The notes: generated by a model not told the origin, from the sequence alone. DNA of 64,000 nucleotides from Fallopia convolvulus (GCA_964016875.1 OZ024733.1:23727324-23791323); one strand, 5' to 3'. Shown: positions 11,701-25,565, numbered from the stretch's first letter. Numbers and translations: made by a program.

Positions 11701-12749
11701 GATGGAGCTCTTCTACTTTGTGAAAACTGAAAGTTTGTGGATCTATTTACAGAAAGTGTGTGGATCTCTTGTTGGAATACGGTAATAGTAATTAATGATA
11801 TTGGTAAATCTTTCTTCGGATGGTGATAGTTATGATTATATCTTGATCAAGATCTTTATTTGGAATCTCGGTATTATCCTCTTCTTCATTTCCGTAATCT
11901 TCCAATACAAGAGTTCATATTTTGAGATTAATTTGAACTCCTTGATCTAACTTTAACATTTTCAGATTTTCGATCTTCTTGATTTGAGAAAATATGCTTG
12001 TATTGTTGGACCGCTCGGACCATCCGGCTTCGACAATCGTCAGCTCTTTTGGTTTGGGTTTTGCCGATCCCGTTGATCTCTGTTTGCAATAGTTTTGGCA
12101 GATCCTTTTCTGGCTGATGTCGATCGATTTCTGCCGTTTTTTGACTTGTTGATGCACTTTCTTCTACACCGAAGTTGTGCGTTTAGATCAAGTGACGTGG
12201 AATCTTGTCCATCTTGGGTTTCTTGTGAGATTTTTTACGAGCCACGTTTACGTACGTGGTTTTGGTGGGGCTTTTATAGCTTTGGGCTGGTATGTTTTGA
12301 CCTAAGTGTTCAGCTTTGCTCAATAGTTTGAGAAATCAAGTTGAAGATATGTGAAGATATACATGCTATCATTTTCATTAGAAGAGTAGGTTGAGATTGT
12401 TTTTCAATCTCAAAGTTATTTTCCTCTAGTTTTTTCTTTGTTGAGTTTTTGTAGAGTTGGCCCAAACTCTTTAGTTTGGTGTGCGTACTCCTTCATTTAT
12501 GGAGTTAAATTTAGGGTTTCAACCCTCTTCTAAGCTGGATCATGGTGGTTTGGAGTTTTCTCCTGGCATCGTGAGACTGCTTCTAATTTCGTCTTGCACC
12601 GGCCTGTCCGGTCACCGGGTTTCCGATCTCTCGATTGCACCATGCATGTTTGGTCAATCAAATTTTTAGCTACTAAAAAAAAACTTTATAAAGGTAAAGT
12701 GGATATCTCATAGTGAGGGAGAAGCATTCCTGATCAGAAAAATCTTTTG
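11701..12749. other. Intergenic or unrecognised sequence
   Basis: Contains a 62-codon and a 78-codon plus-strand frame (12481-12669, 12095-12331) without recognisable domains. The text around 12480-12660 looks like decayed coding or retroelement-derived sequence, but no family was identified. Confidence 0.4.
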
Positions 12750-12855
12750 GTACACTAAATTATGTGATGCAAACCTTATGTAACCTAGACAAACTCCCTC
12801 TCTCTCTCTCTCGGTACACTAAATTATGTGATGCAAACCTTATGTAACCTAGACA

Positions 12856-12937
<82 letters not shown>
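12750..12937. repeat. (TC)n microsatellite with a 64-bp tandem duplication
   Basis: A ~47-bp phrase beginning GGTACACTAAATTATG occurs at about 12750 and again at about 12813. Each copy is followed by a TC run: short in the first (about 12796-12812), roughly forty dinucleotides in the second (about 12858-12937). The unit plus its microsatellite was evidently duplicated, and one TC run then expanded. Confidence 0.9.
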
Positions 12938-12940
<3 letters not shown>

Positions 12941-13589
12941 CAACAATATATGACGATTTGGAAGAGGGAATTATTGGAGAACTTTTCATATTATGTTTTA
13001 TATATAGAGTACACAGTACACAATACTACTTTTTGAGAGATCTAGGCTAACCAAAACCTTACGTAACAAGTGTTACAAAGAGAAGCTTTTAGGATTTTAG
13101 CATACGACCCAAACAGAAATTTAACTCACATTACAAACCATAACTACAATATTATTGAAACACAAGTTTAAAAAACGTAGTATAACAGTGCAACTACATA
13201 ATACATTTACACAGCAAACAAACAAACAAACCACAACCATTTTTGCAACTCAAATTACAGCCCATACTTTACACCAACTTTATATTTTTTGAGGGGAAAA
13301 AAACAAACCAAAACCAAACAACAAGAAATACGTTTATGTCCTCTTGAGAAAAGAGACCAGAAATAAGAATGATCTAAACTAACCAATCTGTGATTGTAAC
13401 AATGAAGGTAAAAACGATGAAGAGACGGACAAAAAAATAACTCACACTCTTCAAGTTTAGATACCAAAATGAATAAGTCAGTATGAACAACCAAAGTTCA
13501 TATATGAACTAGCAATGATAGTGACCCAAGCTTCATTTTCTTAATAGCACTTCATTTTTAGCTTATTATATTATCAAAGCAGGAAGGAT
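12938..13589. other. 3' flank of the villin gene
   Basis: AT-rich sequence downstream of the villin stop codon on the minus strand. It presumably includes the 3' UTR, but no polyadenylation site can be fixed. A 79-codon minus-strand frame at 13255-13494 has no recognisable domain and lies in the expected UTR. Confidence 0.45.
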
Positions 13590-16500
13590 TTAGAACAGAT
13601 CAAGCTTCTTCTTTTGCACGTCTTGCTTCCATCTGGGTAACTTATAAAAGTCATCCTTTGTCATTCCAAATACTGTCTGAAATTCTTCATCAGATAGATA
13701 GGCCTACACAAAGCGAGAAACATGGGAAGTTGTAAACAAACAGATCTGTACTATCCTTCTCGAAATCAAGGATATATATACAAGGGGGACCAACCTCTCT
13801 ACGTTTGAAATCGATTCCAGTGACAGGATTGTCAGATTTAGCCATGAGTTGCTCATAAGTGAATGTACTCTGACCACCTTCAGAAGCATTTTCTTCTTGT
13901 TCAGCCTGCTCTTTGTGTTCGGTCTCCTGTTCATTCGTTTCTATTGAAGGATTTGTATCACCTGCACTTTCTGTAGCTGCAATTTCTGGAACTTCTTGAG
14001 ATTCTTCAACTACCTCTGAAGGGTCACCTTCTACTTGAGTTGCCAGAAAAAAAAATATTATTTACTTGTTAAATTGAAATGACTAAAAAAAATGGACAGG
14101 GCATAATCCTTCCTGTTTGGGCACTTAATAAGACAGCAAAGTTGGGTTACGAAACATCATTTTCTCACAAAGTTTGTCTTTTAGGTGGGAAAGCTAGGAA
14201 TAAGTACAGTTTCCATTTTCATTTAGATAGATTTTAAGGAAACTTTAGATGATTAGAGTGTGATGGGATCTGGTAGAGTTGTGATTTAATACTAGCGGAG
14301 TAGGTACAATCTGAGCCATTAAATATAATCTCTAAAAGATTAAATTTATCCCTTTCTCCAATTTTTTATTTCATCATCTTAGGAGTCGTCCATTTCTACA
14401 AGGGTGATAGTAACTCTATTAGTGAAGACAATTATATATTTGGACAAGAAGAAGATGAATAAACAACCACAGGACCACCGACCACTTGTAAAAAAAAAGG
14501 GCAAAACAATGGAAGTAGCAAGTAGTAAAAAAATGGGAATGGTGTCACTACATGAATGTGTTTAAAGCGAGAAGAGAAAAGAATCATAGGGTGTACCAGC
14601 AGGGTTAATTTGTGGTGGTGAAGAACTCCGAAGAGGAGATGTATCTGGTGTCCCTTCTGGCTTCTTTTCAGCAGTAAGGGCTGATGAAAGAGCTGCCAAA
14701 GCAGCAGCCCTTTGTGAGCTCTGATTTTTAGTTGATGTCCTAACAACGGCAGGTTTTTTCTCTGGAGATGAGTTGAAGGAGGATGATAAAGCAGCTAAAG
14801 CTGCAGCTCTTTGTGTTGCTCCTTCTTGATTTGATTTACTTGGGCCCTGAAACAACAGATTCAGTTAATGCGGTGAATATCAAACTGATTCCCCCAGGGG
14901 GAGGAGCATACACAGAAAAAGGTGTGATGTAAGGAGGTCATGAAGCACTGAAATGGTAGAACTGACATGGAATACTTAAGGCATCTTACACTAACAGGTT
15001 TATCATCTGATGAGGGGTTGAAAGCAGATGTCAGAGCAGCTAAAGCTGAAGCCCTCTGTGTAGGTCCTCCTTGGTTTGACCCATTAGATCTATTTGCACT
15101 CTGCAATAACCAGTATTCATGTTTGTAAGCTCATGCAGGTGGGGGGAATAGAGGTGAATGTTATATCCAAACAATTAGCAACCAAAACTGGGAGTGTACA
15201 GCTTATAATACACATATTGTAGGTCTCCCTATGTAAATGTATAATGAGCATAACCAGCAGAATTAACTCTTCCTAGTCAGTGCAAATTGAAAGCGCCACT
15301 TTCCAAACTGAAAATATATATTCTTTTCTAATATTATTATAAGAATTTCTGTGGAACTAATACACAAGAAATCAGTAATGCCATAGCATTCTTTCCTATT
15401 AGTTAAGTTATCCAAAATATACATCCCCAGGAAAAAGCTGTGGAGAAGACAAAGTGAAAGAATGAAGAGACAAGATCTTATCATTTTGTTAATAAATGTC
15501 TGGTCATCCTAAACATATCAGTAAGGCCATTAAGCTTAATTGCCTTCATAGTTTTGTCATGGAATACCTCAAGATGTTACAAGATCATTAGTGTTCTTAT
15601 TTTTTTGTCCTTTCATCATGGAGATGCGGTATCAAGTCTCTGAAAAATTACTGCCCAATTAGAATATTATTTATCTTTAAAATTCAAAATTTCCAGAATG
15701 ATCCTACAAAAGAAGTATCTCCTTAGCCGAAAAAAAATGAAAGAAAACATTTGAAAGATAAGAAAAGGGAAGGGCGAAGTGGTAGGATAAATTTGCATTT
15801 GGCATTGATAAGCTGAAAAAAAACAAAGGCAATGGTGTTGATCTGCGTTTTTTTTACAATAGAATCATAGAAGTGAACTTGAAACAACCAACAATACATA
15901 CAACTTGGTCATCGTGATACCAAGGAAGACTAGTGTGAAGCTTTCACTCATTTACCTCTGCAGCATGTCCAACACCAAATAATAACATAACCTTTTTCTG
16001 AAATGAGTTTCCTTGAACCTGTCATGAAAAACCATTGTAAGGAGCTTATAATGACCATAAATAAACAAAAGTAACGCAAGAAAATTGTTGTAATCGTCTT
16101 CAAGTCTTCAACAGATTGATAAATGTAAAATGTTGCTGATTGATTTTATTTAAGATACACATTATGCTATTTTACTCTTTAACTATGCATCTATTTTAGC
16201 AGCAATGCAGTTTGAGTCTAGAAGTGGCAGCATAAAATGACTTCCCAAAATGAGAATGCAATATATTCTATCTCATGGTTCTAAAATATAATCAATGTAG
16301 AGGAAAGAAGTTAATTCATACAGTAGCTTTAGCTGGATCCCAGGAGAAATATGTGGTAAAGAAACATGGTTCATTTCCTTCTGTAATCTTGTACAATGGG
16401 ACTTTTGGGGATAATCCATCCAGTGAAGTAGCCAGTGCAACATATTTCTGGAATTTAATACACATGTTAAGAATATTTCCACTGCCAAGTTGTACAGCAC

Positions 16501-19500
16501 TGCTGACATCATGCATACCTCGGCGACTTCAAAAGCACTCTGCTTCTCTTTTGGGTCCACTGACTGACCAACCCAAACAAACACCTCAGCATGGGTATCA
16601 AGTATCAATATATCCTCAGTCAGCAAATCATCTTGTGTAAAGTTGTATATCTCCTCAACCTGAAACTTCCCTGGGAATCCAGGATGTAGAATAGAAGAGT
16701 TAACATATAAAAATTAGAGGAATTCAACCATTGATATAAAGGAAATATTAAAAAGTAGAACCTCTGCTGAATGTGAATGTATATAGGTGAGGATCTCTCG
16801 TGATGTTATCAGACTCATTTTTGCTACTATAAATTTCTTTTCCTCCAAGTGCACCCCAGAAGATAGAATTTTCAGTTCCTTCTTTAGTATGCTTCAGAGG
16901 ACCTCCAGGCTAGAATCAAAAACAAGAAGAGCAAGCGATGAAGCTTAAGCCTTGCATAAGGCAGTATGTTTCTATGTTACTTCCAGTTCACAGAATTTTA
17001 GGGCCAAGCTTTGATCAACTGGATTAAGGTGTTGATAGTTCATACACCCTTTTGATACTATATGCATACATTCTTGTAATTGCCCATGATCTTAGCAAAT
17101 CCTGGGTTCAAACTTGGTACTAAGTTTCACTTTCATTACCATCGTGAATTCATGCAAGGTAAAGTATGTCCGCTACTTCAGATACTCGGAACATACAGTA
17201 TAGACAAAATTTTGATGCTTAAAAGAATATTGGATGTCACTGATTGTATATTCCTTTTGGCTCCATAAGAAGGGAACGCAATGATAAAAAGATGGTGACA
17301 TGGAGGCTCTACCTTCAGAATCTCAGCCACCTTAACAACCAATTGTTGTTGCTCAAAAGAACTTTGGTTTCCTTGCCATGCGAAAACTGAAGTTGCAGTT
17401 TGTAGGACATAACACGTACAGGAATCCAATGATGCTGCTACCTGACAATGGAATAAATAGTCAGTCGAAGAACAATGGGCTTGATTGCAGTTCTCACAAG
17501 TACAAAAGACCCAATGCTGTTGGGACTACACATCTGAACTACAAATTAATCTGAGTAGAATTAGATGGAAAACCAGAATAAATCCGTGAAGGATCGAAGT
17601 TATTTTATAATCCCTGAGCCAATAATTAACCATAATATTGACTTATTAGTTATTATATACATAAAACAATTTTATGCAAGATATAAGCTAGTGCCTCACA
17701 AGCTACACAAGGAAGTGAATATGACTGCTACTATATATATGTATATAACAATGTCCAAACACATAGGTGGTCTTTAGGTTTGTTTTCCACAATAAAGGAG
17801 TACAAAATCCAAATAAAGGTTACGTAGAATTGCTACCTAACTCCATGAATACAACACTATTGGAAACTTCAATGTATTTAAATCAAAAGAATACCTCCCT
17901 TATTAAAAAAATCACAGGATACTTTCATTGAGATAAGGAACTACAGAGTAAGCACTCAAAAAGATAGACCAGAAAGAAGTTAGGCAAGATTTCACTCCAG
18001 ACTAGAAGGGAAGACTTCCACTATTGAAGAGAATATCACAAATCGGGATCAAAGCAATAATTTCAGTTTTAAATGAGATAGATTATGGCATATATAGTAG
18101 TTACAACTTAGGATAAATCAATCAAGTAAAACCTAGGTAAGCATGAACATGATAGAATAATGAGATTTATAATTAGAAAATGATTTCCTGAAGAGTCTAG
18201 CATCAAACAATTTAGGGCTTATTTTTTCTTTGTTGTGAAACTATTTATGAAGAAAACGTATTTATGAAGACCTTGAAATGCGTAAAAAGTAATTACTTTT
18301 CACATATTTCAAGATTTTTATAAATATTTATTCAAAAGACAGAAAAACAAGGTCTTAATTGTATTGTGAGCAGTTTAGATATTTTTAAAATATACAAGTC
18401 CAATACAGCAGCTAGTGAAAAATAACGCTCAATACCGCATCGACTTGAACAGCTCTACTGTTATGTGAAGATGTTCCAGATAGCCGGAAAAGAGCAACAC
18501 TGTCACTGGTATACGTTCCATCTTCCAATCCTTCGGTCAGTGATTCTTTATACCCTGAGCTCAACCCCCCCTGTTAGCAGAGTAATTGCCAGAGGAAACA
18601 ATTTAGTTAGTTGAAGTTATGGAGAGGTGAGACAAATCAGATGATGTAATTTTCACCTTCATACGAAACAAATTACCTTAAGCACAATCATAGGCTCAAA
18701 AAGGGCAAGAAATTGAGGTGGTTCTTTTCCTTGGAATATACGACCCTTCAAAACATGTATTGTTATTGACATGTACCAAATGCAGTCTATCGATTTTGTG
18801 ACAAAGATGACTGATACCTGAACAGGTCTTCCTTTCAGTGAATTGGACATAGTTTTAGCCAGCTGAGCAGCCATCTTTTGCTCCTCCTGAAGTAAAATAA
18901 TATCATCAGGATCACAAATAAATCCTAAAGACATCAAGGATAGGAATCACGGAAATAAAGAATAGATGAATCCTGCTCTAGGAGACACAATTCGCACTGA
19001 TGAGTGTTAAAATCTTGAAAAATAATGAATTCACAAGAAAAGTCAATATAAACAAATGATTTTTAAGCTAATACTGTTACGTAATGCAATTTAGAAGTGC
19101 AACGAGAAAGACAGTGGATATGACATATTAGGAGTTTTGGGAGGCAGCATCACATTTTAGAAAGACAAGTGTGTCATTTTCTTCATTATATATTGTACCA
19201 TATTCTTTCTAAAAATAATGCTTATTTCTCCATGTATCAAATCAGCCAGTACATATGCTGCGGTTTTTATAGCAATGAGACTGCTGAAAGAAGTCTCACC
19301 TCAACACTATCCTTCCCAATCCACCAGCACAAGTAGTAGTCCTCCTTCTTATCACCAGAGTGGTATGTATACAAAATAATGTAGCAATCTCCACTATAAA
19401 ACCTGCCAATATCCTCTCTGGGTACTGCAATCTTGGTACTGCCATTAATGCGCCATACCTAACATACAACAACATTAGAAGGTGATGGTATACAATAATG

Positions 19501-22055
19501 CCAAGAAATAACCAATAAGTTTTGAAGGGTAAATAACCAATTAATTAATAGTGTTGTACCTCAATTTTTCCACCAGCTGCAAGTAATGGAGGAACTTCCT
19601 CATTTACAGCAGCGCCTTTTGTAGCACCTTTGGCACCAACACCTTGCTGCTTCAGAAAAGCTAAAAAGGAGGGAAAAAAGAAAATACTTTGTCAGAAGCA
19701 AACAAAATGAAGGACATAATTGCACAAAAGAAGAGAGCCTTACCTGCTACTTTTCCTCTTCCTTCTTCAGCACCAACTGACACTGACCCTGCTGGCCAAG
19801 ATTCAAAATGAGACTTAAATGAATGTGACTCATACCCTTGAATTACCCGAGTTACACGGGTGGCTTTTGGCCTGCTTTGTCCAGAGAGAAGATCCTAGGA
19901 AAAAGAAATTATGAAAATTATGAATATGAAATCAAATGAAGAATATGAAAGAAAAGTCGCTCAAACATACATCAGCAGCTTGGCATGCTGATTTCCTCTC
20001 CTCCACTTGAGTGACTCGTCCAAACCAAACATATATCTCGTCACCACAGTCTAACAAGTAGCAGTTGTTATTTTCCAGCAGTCCTTTGGAAAGTTCACCT
20101 TCTAAAGGATCTATTTGACCATTGGCAACGCTACAAATATCAAATTGAAGAATCAACACCAGGTATGCATGGTGTACAAGAGTTTACAGTCAAAATATTG
20201 GATTACGATTTTCACTTCTGAACAAATGCATTGATTACAGTCAAACATTGAATTACCCCTGCCCAAGGGAAGGGGGTAAGGTGTACCCCCATCTTGACCC
20301 CCAGATTCCGCTGTAGCGGAACCTCGCTGGGTCAATGTTGTTGTTGTTGATCAAGAGTTGCTAGAATCATCTGATGCAAATGAATTTCAAAGAGGTGACA
20401 GAAGTTTTTCAAACTTCAAATTCATACAGCAAATAACTTTTAATTAATAAACCTTTAGGTAACTAGATATATTGAGTCAATTATACTATTGAATCCCCAG
20501 TATAAACGAGTGATAAGCAAAACCACGGTCTCTACTTCATACATGCAAGAGGGGAGGAATTGAACACATATCAAGGCCATGAGACCCAAAAACCTTTCCT
20601 GATATATTATCGAACTTCTTACACAAATAAATCACAAACAGTGATGATACCTGTAAAGCTTGGCAGGTGTAGCTTCTGGAATAACATCATCTTCACTGGA
20701 AATCCTTCTGCCAATAGGAGCAAAACCCCCAAAAAGTATCCAGAACTCGCCAGAATTTGACTCGGTTTGTAGATTTCCATCATCTAGTATCCAATAAGCA
20801 CCAGTGGACAAACATCAAGACAGAGTAAAATAAACATCAACAACCAAGAGACCAGATAATGTAAAAGCAGTGCTTTCTCACCAACAATTGCTACATCACA
20901 TGTTCCTTCATGATATGTGTCCTTAAGGAATTGAACTACTTCCAACGCCTTAGCTCTTTCTTGGATGTTGGAGGTTGCACCATTAAATTGATAGATCTTA
21001 TCCTTAGTGTCCAGAATAAAAACATCATCATGATTTAATGAGGATCTTGAAAAAGGAACCTGCAAGACCAAGTAATGCATATCATTCCAAGTCCCGCTAT
21101 AGTTTAGTCATATCCGATAGAAACTAAAAAATAGCTGGCACCAGCAATACCTGCTTCACTTTGACTGCCCTTTTCCCGTTACAGATATATAACCTTGTTT
21201 CAAATTCCTCTTCCTCTGGTTTCTTGAATCCAGAAGCAACTCCACCTTCCAGAGGTATGATACAGGGCTTAAAATATGACAAAAACTTGTCAGACTCATG
21301 CCCTTGCAATTCTCTGTACTGCACAGCCTTTCCTCCAAGACTATCATCTAGTTCAACTGTCTTGATAGCTGCAGTACCAGCCTCATCCTATGACAGAATT
21401 TAAAATTAGAACCCACCATCGAATGAGAAAATATTCAACTGAAAAGATATCAAACAAATAGATACTTACTTGGCTAGTATCCTTTCCCAGCCAGAAATGT
21501 ATATCATATAAATAAGCACCTCCCTTGCCAGGGCTTGTCTGTATTTACACATGGAAATTTAGATATGACAAACTTCTATATACTAATATCTCCAGATTAC
21601 TTCGAATCAAAAAAAACAAACCTGCAAGATGATATAAGAATCTCCTGTGTAGAATTTTCCATAATCTGACTTTGGCAAGGGCACTGGTTGAAAGTTTTCA
21701 ATTCTCCATATCTCAGTTCCGCTACAAAGAGTTAAGTTAATGAATGCATACTATGGACAGAAACCAAATAGCATTTTATTTGTCAATGATCAAAAGCTTA
21801 ATTAAAAAACAAGCTTTTGCCTAGATAATTTTATTCAAAATAAGAGTATTTAACACTTACAAAAGTGTTTAGGCTTCATAGAATTGTGCATACTAGAAAA
21901 ATCTATATACAGACAAAAAAACAGGACTTGTTCACTCTAATTTTTTGACATCAAATGCTTTCTAATTAAACTACTTCAATTTCAATAGATGAAGGATACA
22001 GCTTTTGACCAGCTCCTTGAAATGCTGGGTCTATAACCTTTGTTGAGCTGGACAT
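13590..22055 (-). CDS. VLN: Villin, actin filament bundling and severing protein (VLN2/VLN3 type), 22 coding exons
   Basis: Exons (minus): 22055-22000, 21721-21622, 21538-21470, 21387-21151, 21059-20882, 20783-20651, 20130-19971, 19894-19744, 19660-19560, 19458-19300, 18886-18818, 18745-18677, 18570-18436, 17441-17313, 16909-16762, 16670-16519, 16447-16322, 16018-15956, 15100-14990, 14846-14597, 14030-13795, 13703-13590. They sum to 2,946 nt (981 aa plus stop) with every junction GT..AG and in frame. Villins bind, bundle, cap and sever F-actin in the cytoplasm, often under Ca2+ control. Six gelsolin-type repeats fill about residues 15-720 (for example DPAFQGAGQK, ESDKFLSYFKPCIIPLEGG, LLDCGDEIYVWFGRV). 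A Ser/Ala-rich linker (about 720-930) carries three QRAxALAALxS repeats, followed by an acidic stretch. The last exon is a villin headpiece ending LPRWKQDVQKKKLDLF. Length matches the family. The gene looks intact; a SINE-like insert lies in one intron. Confidence 0.96.
20250..20349 (+). mobile_element. SINE-like fragment with (TTG)n tail in a villin intron
   Basis: The fragment reads AGGGGGTAAGGTGTACCCCC, then a CCCCCAGATTCCGC..GCGGAACC stem region, and ends in TTGTTGTTGTTG. The GGTAAGGTGTAC-type core and TTG-repeat tail resemble the 3' half of tobacco TS-type SINEs. The tRNA-derived head is not evident, so this is likely a 5'-truncated copy. It lies between villin exons at 20651 and 20130. 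Confidence 0.5.
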
Positions 22056-22999
22056 ATCTGCACTTGTTCTATATTATGCAAGGGAGGAAAATGGTTACAA
22101 GTTGACAATCCTCCACCCTGCGTTACTCAGTTGCTAAATAAGTGGCACCTGCACCAGAAGAAAAGGAATACGAGCACAGAGCAATTAATGTGCTATAGGC
22201 CATTGAAACAGAAGGACCTAAGGCTATTGTGACATTCTTAGATCCTAACAGGACTTGCAACATCAAATACTGAGCAGGAAAAAGCCATTCACAGAAAGAG
22301 TGAGTAGGGTGTCAACATAGTTTAAGAGCCTGCCAACTGAACTAACAATCGTGAACTTGGAAGATGATGAAAAAATTCTTATGACTATAGACTCCAGAGA
22401 GATTAGAGAAAAGATGACCAATGTAATTGAAGCGACTGCATAAACTCCAACATTCTGCCATTAACCACTAAGATTAATAATTATATATGTGAAGTCCATC
22501 GCCTCATCACGCGGATATTTTTATTTTAGCACTAGTTGATAAATGATGCAGAAAGAATGTCAACAATGTCAACTTCCATGTAAACAATCTATAAATTCGA
22601 TTTGATTCGATTCGTCCAGAAACACTATTAATCCCAAAAACTCCCTCCAGGATCCAACTTTGTAGATCATAACCATGAACAAAAACTCAGATGCAATGGA
22701 AACAGCATCAAATTTTTTTTCAAAGCCTCAAAGTCAACTCAATAGTTCCCCGTTTATAAGTGGTCAATTAACAGCTTCACCGCACAAAGGAAACAAAATA
22801 TCAATTGAAGATGAAAAGGCACCACTAGTAACAAATCAAATATCCAATCAGAGAAATTCTAAACGGTAAGAACGCAGAATCCACACCAAAGATAAAAAAG
22901 CAAATGATCGAATCGGGAGGGATCTATATGAATCAAGGATCGCCGATCGATTATATTGCAAGCAAACTGAAAGTGTTGGAATTTGGACGGTCAACCCAC

Positions 23000-23135
23000 C
23001 TGAGATGCTTCCACTGAGTCTCTCTGAAGTCTGAAGAAAATGATTAGAATTGCAGAAAGAGAGAGATGGGGGAGGGAAAATTATGGAGAGTAAAAAGTGG
23101 AAGGGATATTTCTTGGAAGGGGATCGTGCTTAATT
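23000..23135 (-). other. VLN: Probable non-coding first exon (5' UTR) of the villin gene
   Basis: On the minus strand a purine-rich leader ends in CATCTCAG followed by GTGGGT (donor at 22999-22998). The start-codon exon is preceded by an acceptor-like TATAG at about 22068. This implies a ~0.9-kb leader intron, as is common in plant actin-cytoskeleton genes. The upstream limit of the exon is a guess. Confidence 0.5.
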
Positions 23136-23396
23136 TTTCTAGATTTCAGAGGGAAGTAATATAGCGAGGGAGTGTAGGACGGAAAGAGAGAAACGACAAT
23201 AAAAGGGGATTAGGATTTTGGTTGACACAAACAACAACGAAGAAATGTTTTGGACAAACTACGAAACAGAATATTTATTTCCACAAACAATAATACACGC
23301 AACTTTTTCAGAAAAATAATGCCACATTGTAATAGATTTTTTTATTTTAAAATAAAATATTGGGGCTGGAAAAAAGATGATGACTCTAGGAACTAG

Positions 23397-23839
23397 AGCG
23401 GTCAAAAGCTGACCGAACCCGCTAACTCGGTCCGACCCGTCCGATAATTTTAGGGTCAAGACCTGAAAATTTGAACTCGAAACCCGAAATCAACCGAATT
23501 CGATAGAACCCGAAACCCGTTGAGTTGAAACCCGAAACTCGTTGGGTTGACCGATTTAGTATATTTATAAAATTTATTTTAAAAAATATAATATATTTTA
23601 TTATTAAAAAACATAAAAATAATATATTATAATTAAATATTATTATTTAATTAAAAAAATCTATTTTAATAATCATAAAAAAATCTATGTTTTTGACCCG
23701 CTGGTCAACCCGACGCGCCCGAAAACCGCATCGACCCGACCCGGTTTAGCCCATGACTCGTAACGACCCGAACCCGGCTCAACCCGAACCCGAAATGACC
23801 TAACCCGAACCCGCACGACCCGACCCGATTGACAGATCT
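23397..23839 (-). mobile_element. CCCGAACCCG-rich MITE-like element, copy A, upstream of villin
   Basis: Two arms of degenerate GACCCG/CCCGAAC motifs flank a ~140-bp AT-rich core of TATAATATATT type. The whole ~440 bp is the reverse complement, with divergence, of 33706-34166. The right end reads TTGACAGATCT on the plus strand, and the left end AGCGGTCAAAAG is a decayed counterpart. ACTAG occurs directly on both sides (23392-23396 and 23840-23844), a possible target duplication. It lies in the presumed upstream region of the villin gene. Confidence 0.75.
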
Positions 23840-23844
23840 ACTAG

Positions 23845-25565
23845 CAAGTGTGAGTAAAATATATCCTAGAGGGAGCTTGTTGTGTAGATCAATCCGATTT
23901 TTCCCTTAATCTCTTTGCCTTCCTTATGTAAATCCGCTTCTTCCTCTTCGCTAATTGATCGTTGTTGGTCTTCTCCCATTTCGATTGAATTAGCTTGTCA
24001 AATTTTTCCCCTCCTTCTCAATGAAATTTTAAGGTTCGAATGCAAAGTGGATCTGCTTTTTAGATCTAATTCTGCTTCTATCTCTTGTATCCTTAATCGG
24101 TATCAAAGCCGATTTGACCTTTTGATTCACCTTTCCTTTGATTTCCTGCTTGCCTTAAGTTGGTGTTTCCTTTGGATGCCTTGGATCTGGATTTATCAAA
24201 TTGGGTTTGTTCATCTCCCTTTGGTTGTGAGCTTCGCGATTCTCTTTTCTTTGATTCAGGTTCAGGTTATGTTCTCTAATCCCTCTTTCTTCCTCTTTTT
24301 GCTCTTTTGGTCCCTCAAGGTGGTTTTTCTCTTGTGCGATTGCATTGTTGTGTGTTGTTACACTTGAGATGTGTAAACAATAATTCTCCGTTCGGTACTA
24401 GTTGTCCCTTTTAGAGTTGGACACACATTAAAAAAAAATTAAACAAAAATATCCTTAAATAAATTTTACTTTGTACATTGAAAATAAAAATGGGATAAAT
24501 TTAGTTCAATTTTTTATTAAATATAAGGGTTAAAGTGAAAAAATTAAGTCGAAAATATTTAAAAAGACAATTTTTATAAACAAGGTTTTGGGGCTAAAAA
24601 AAACAATTAGAAATGAAAGGAGGACGTAACAAATAAACAAATTTGACCCAAAAATAAACAAATAAATAAAGTGATAGCTTCAAGTTCTAATCGATGTGTC
24701 GCAATCAGCCCCAAAATTATAAAGTTTTCGATGGAAAATTAGGCCAAACAAATAGCTCCGAAATAAGTACTCTTGACAAATTAGCTACTAGAATTGAATA
24801 AGAAATGTCGGATTAACGAAGAAATGAAAGATGATCAAGAGAAAGAGCCCGGCTGGCAAACGTCGTCGTCTTACCACCGCCCCTGACCCCACCGTCCACC
24901 AAATGTAGAGCGTGTGGTTGCCTTCTGAGGTGAGGTGTCCGGCCTCACCGTCCACACCCACCCATCTCTACTTTTCTCTTCTGAAGAAGGCATGGGTACT
25001 AAGAAACCAGCTTTGTAAGTTGTAAAGAATCCTACCTTGTGACAACGAGCTTTGACAAGCTCTTTTTTTACTTCAACAAGTTATCATGGGCGGTGTGATG
25101 TTGACCAAGACAGCCTCACCAAAAAGGACCATAAAAGTACTAGGTACCTTATTTAACCAACTTAACAGGTAGACAGACATTCATGAGACTTTGGTCCCCA
25201 ACACTTTCACATGATGTAATAAGTAATCTCACATAGCATTAAAGCAACAAGCTGACATTGTCTGTGTACTTGAAAGAAGCCTACTCTTACCATGCCATAG
25301 CCCCTTTCAATCTATTCTACACAGTTCCTCATACAAAAATCTGGTACCAATGAAAGAAGAGCTGATCTAACAAGAGCACCATCAAATGATGACATTCTAG
25401 AAAAGATAAAGGAGGATAACAGCAGTAATACTCATCACAGACAGCCAATTTTATGTTCAGCTACTCTATCGTTGTTGGGGAAGCAGTTCTGAACAATAGA
25501 AATTGCCAAGTGCAAGAGCATGGGCCATGGGCAACATCAATTACCGGAAAACAATCTGAACAAGA
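23845..25565. other. Intergenic between villin and the DTW gene
   Basis: Pyrimidine-rich at 23880-24370, with a 150-codon plus-strand frame that starts at TTG, is Leu/Phe/Ser-rich and shows no domain. AT-rich at 24400-24820. A small GC-rich patch lies at 24845-24960. Nothing firm is recognised. Confidence 0.4.

Noticed and set aside
12481..12669. 62-codon frame near the TC run
   Set aside because: Starts at GTG, no domain and no splice support.
16275..16640. 121-codon plus-strand frame within villin
   Set aside because: Shadow of villin exons on the other strand.
23915..24367. 150-codon plus-strand frame rich in Leu, Phe and Ser
   Set aside because: Begins at TTG, lies in pyrimidine-rich DNA and has no recognisable domain. 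It may be a leader or decayed retroelement, but cannot be called a gene.
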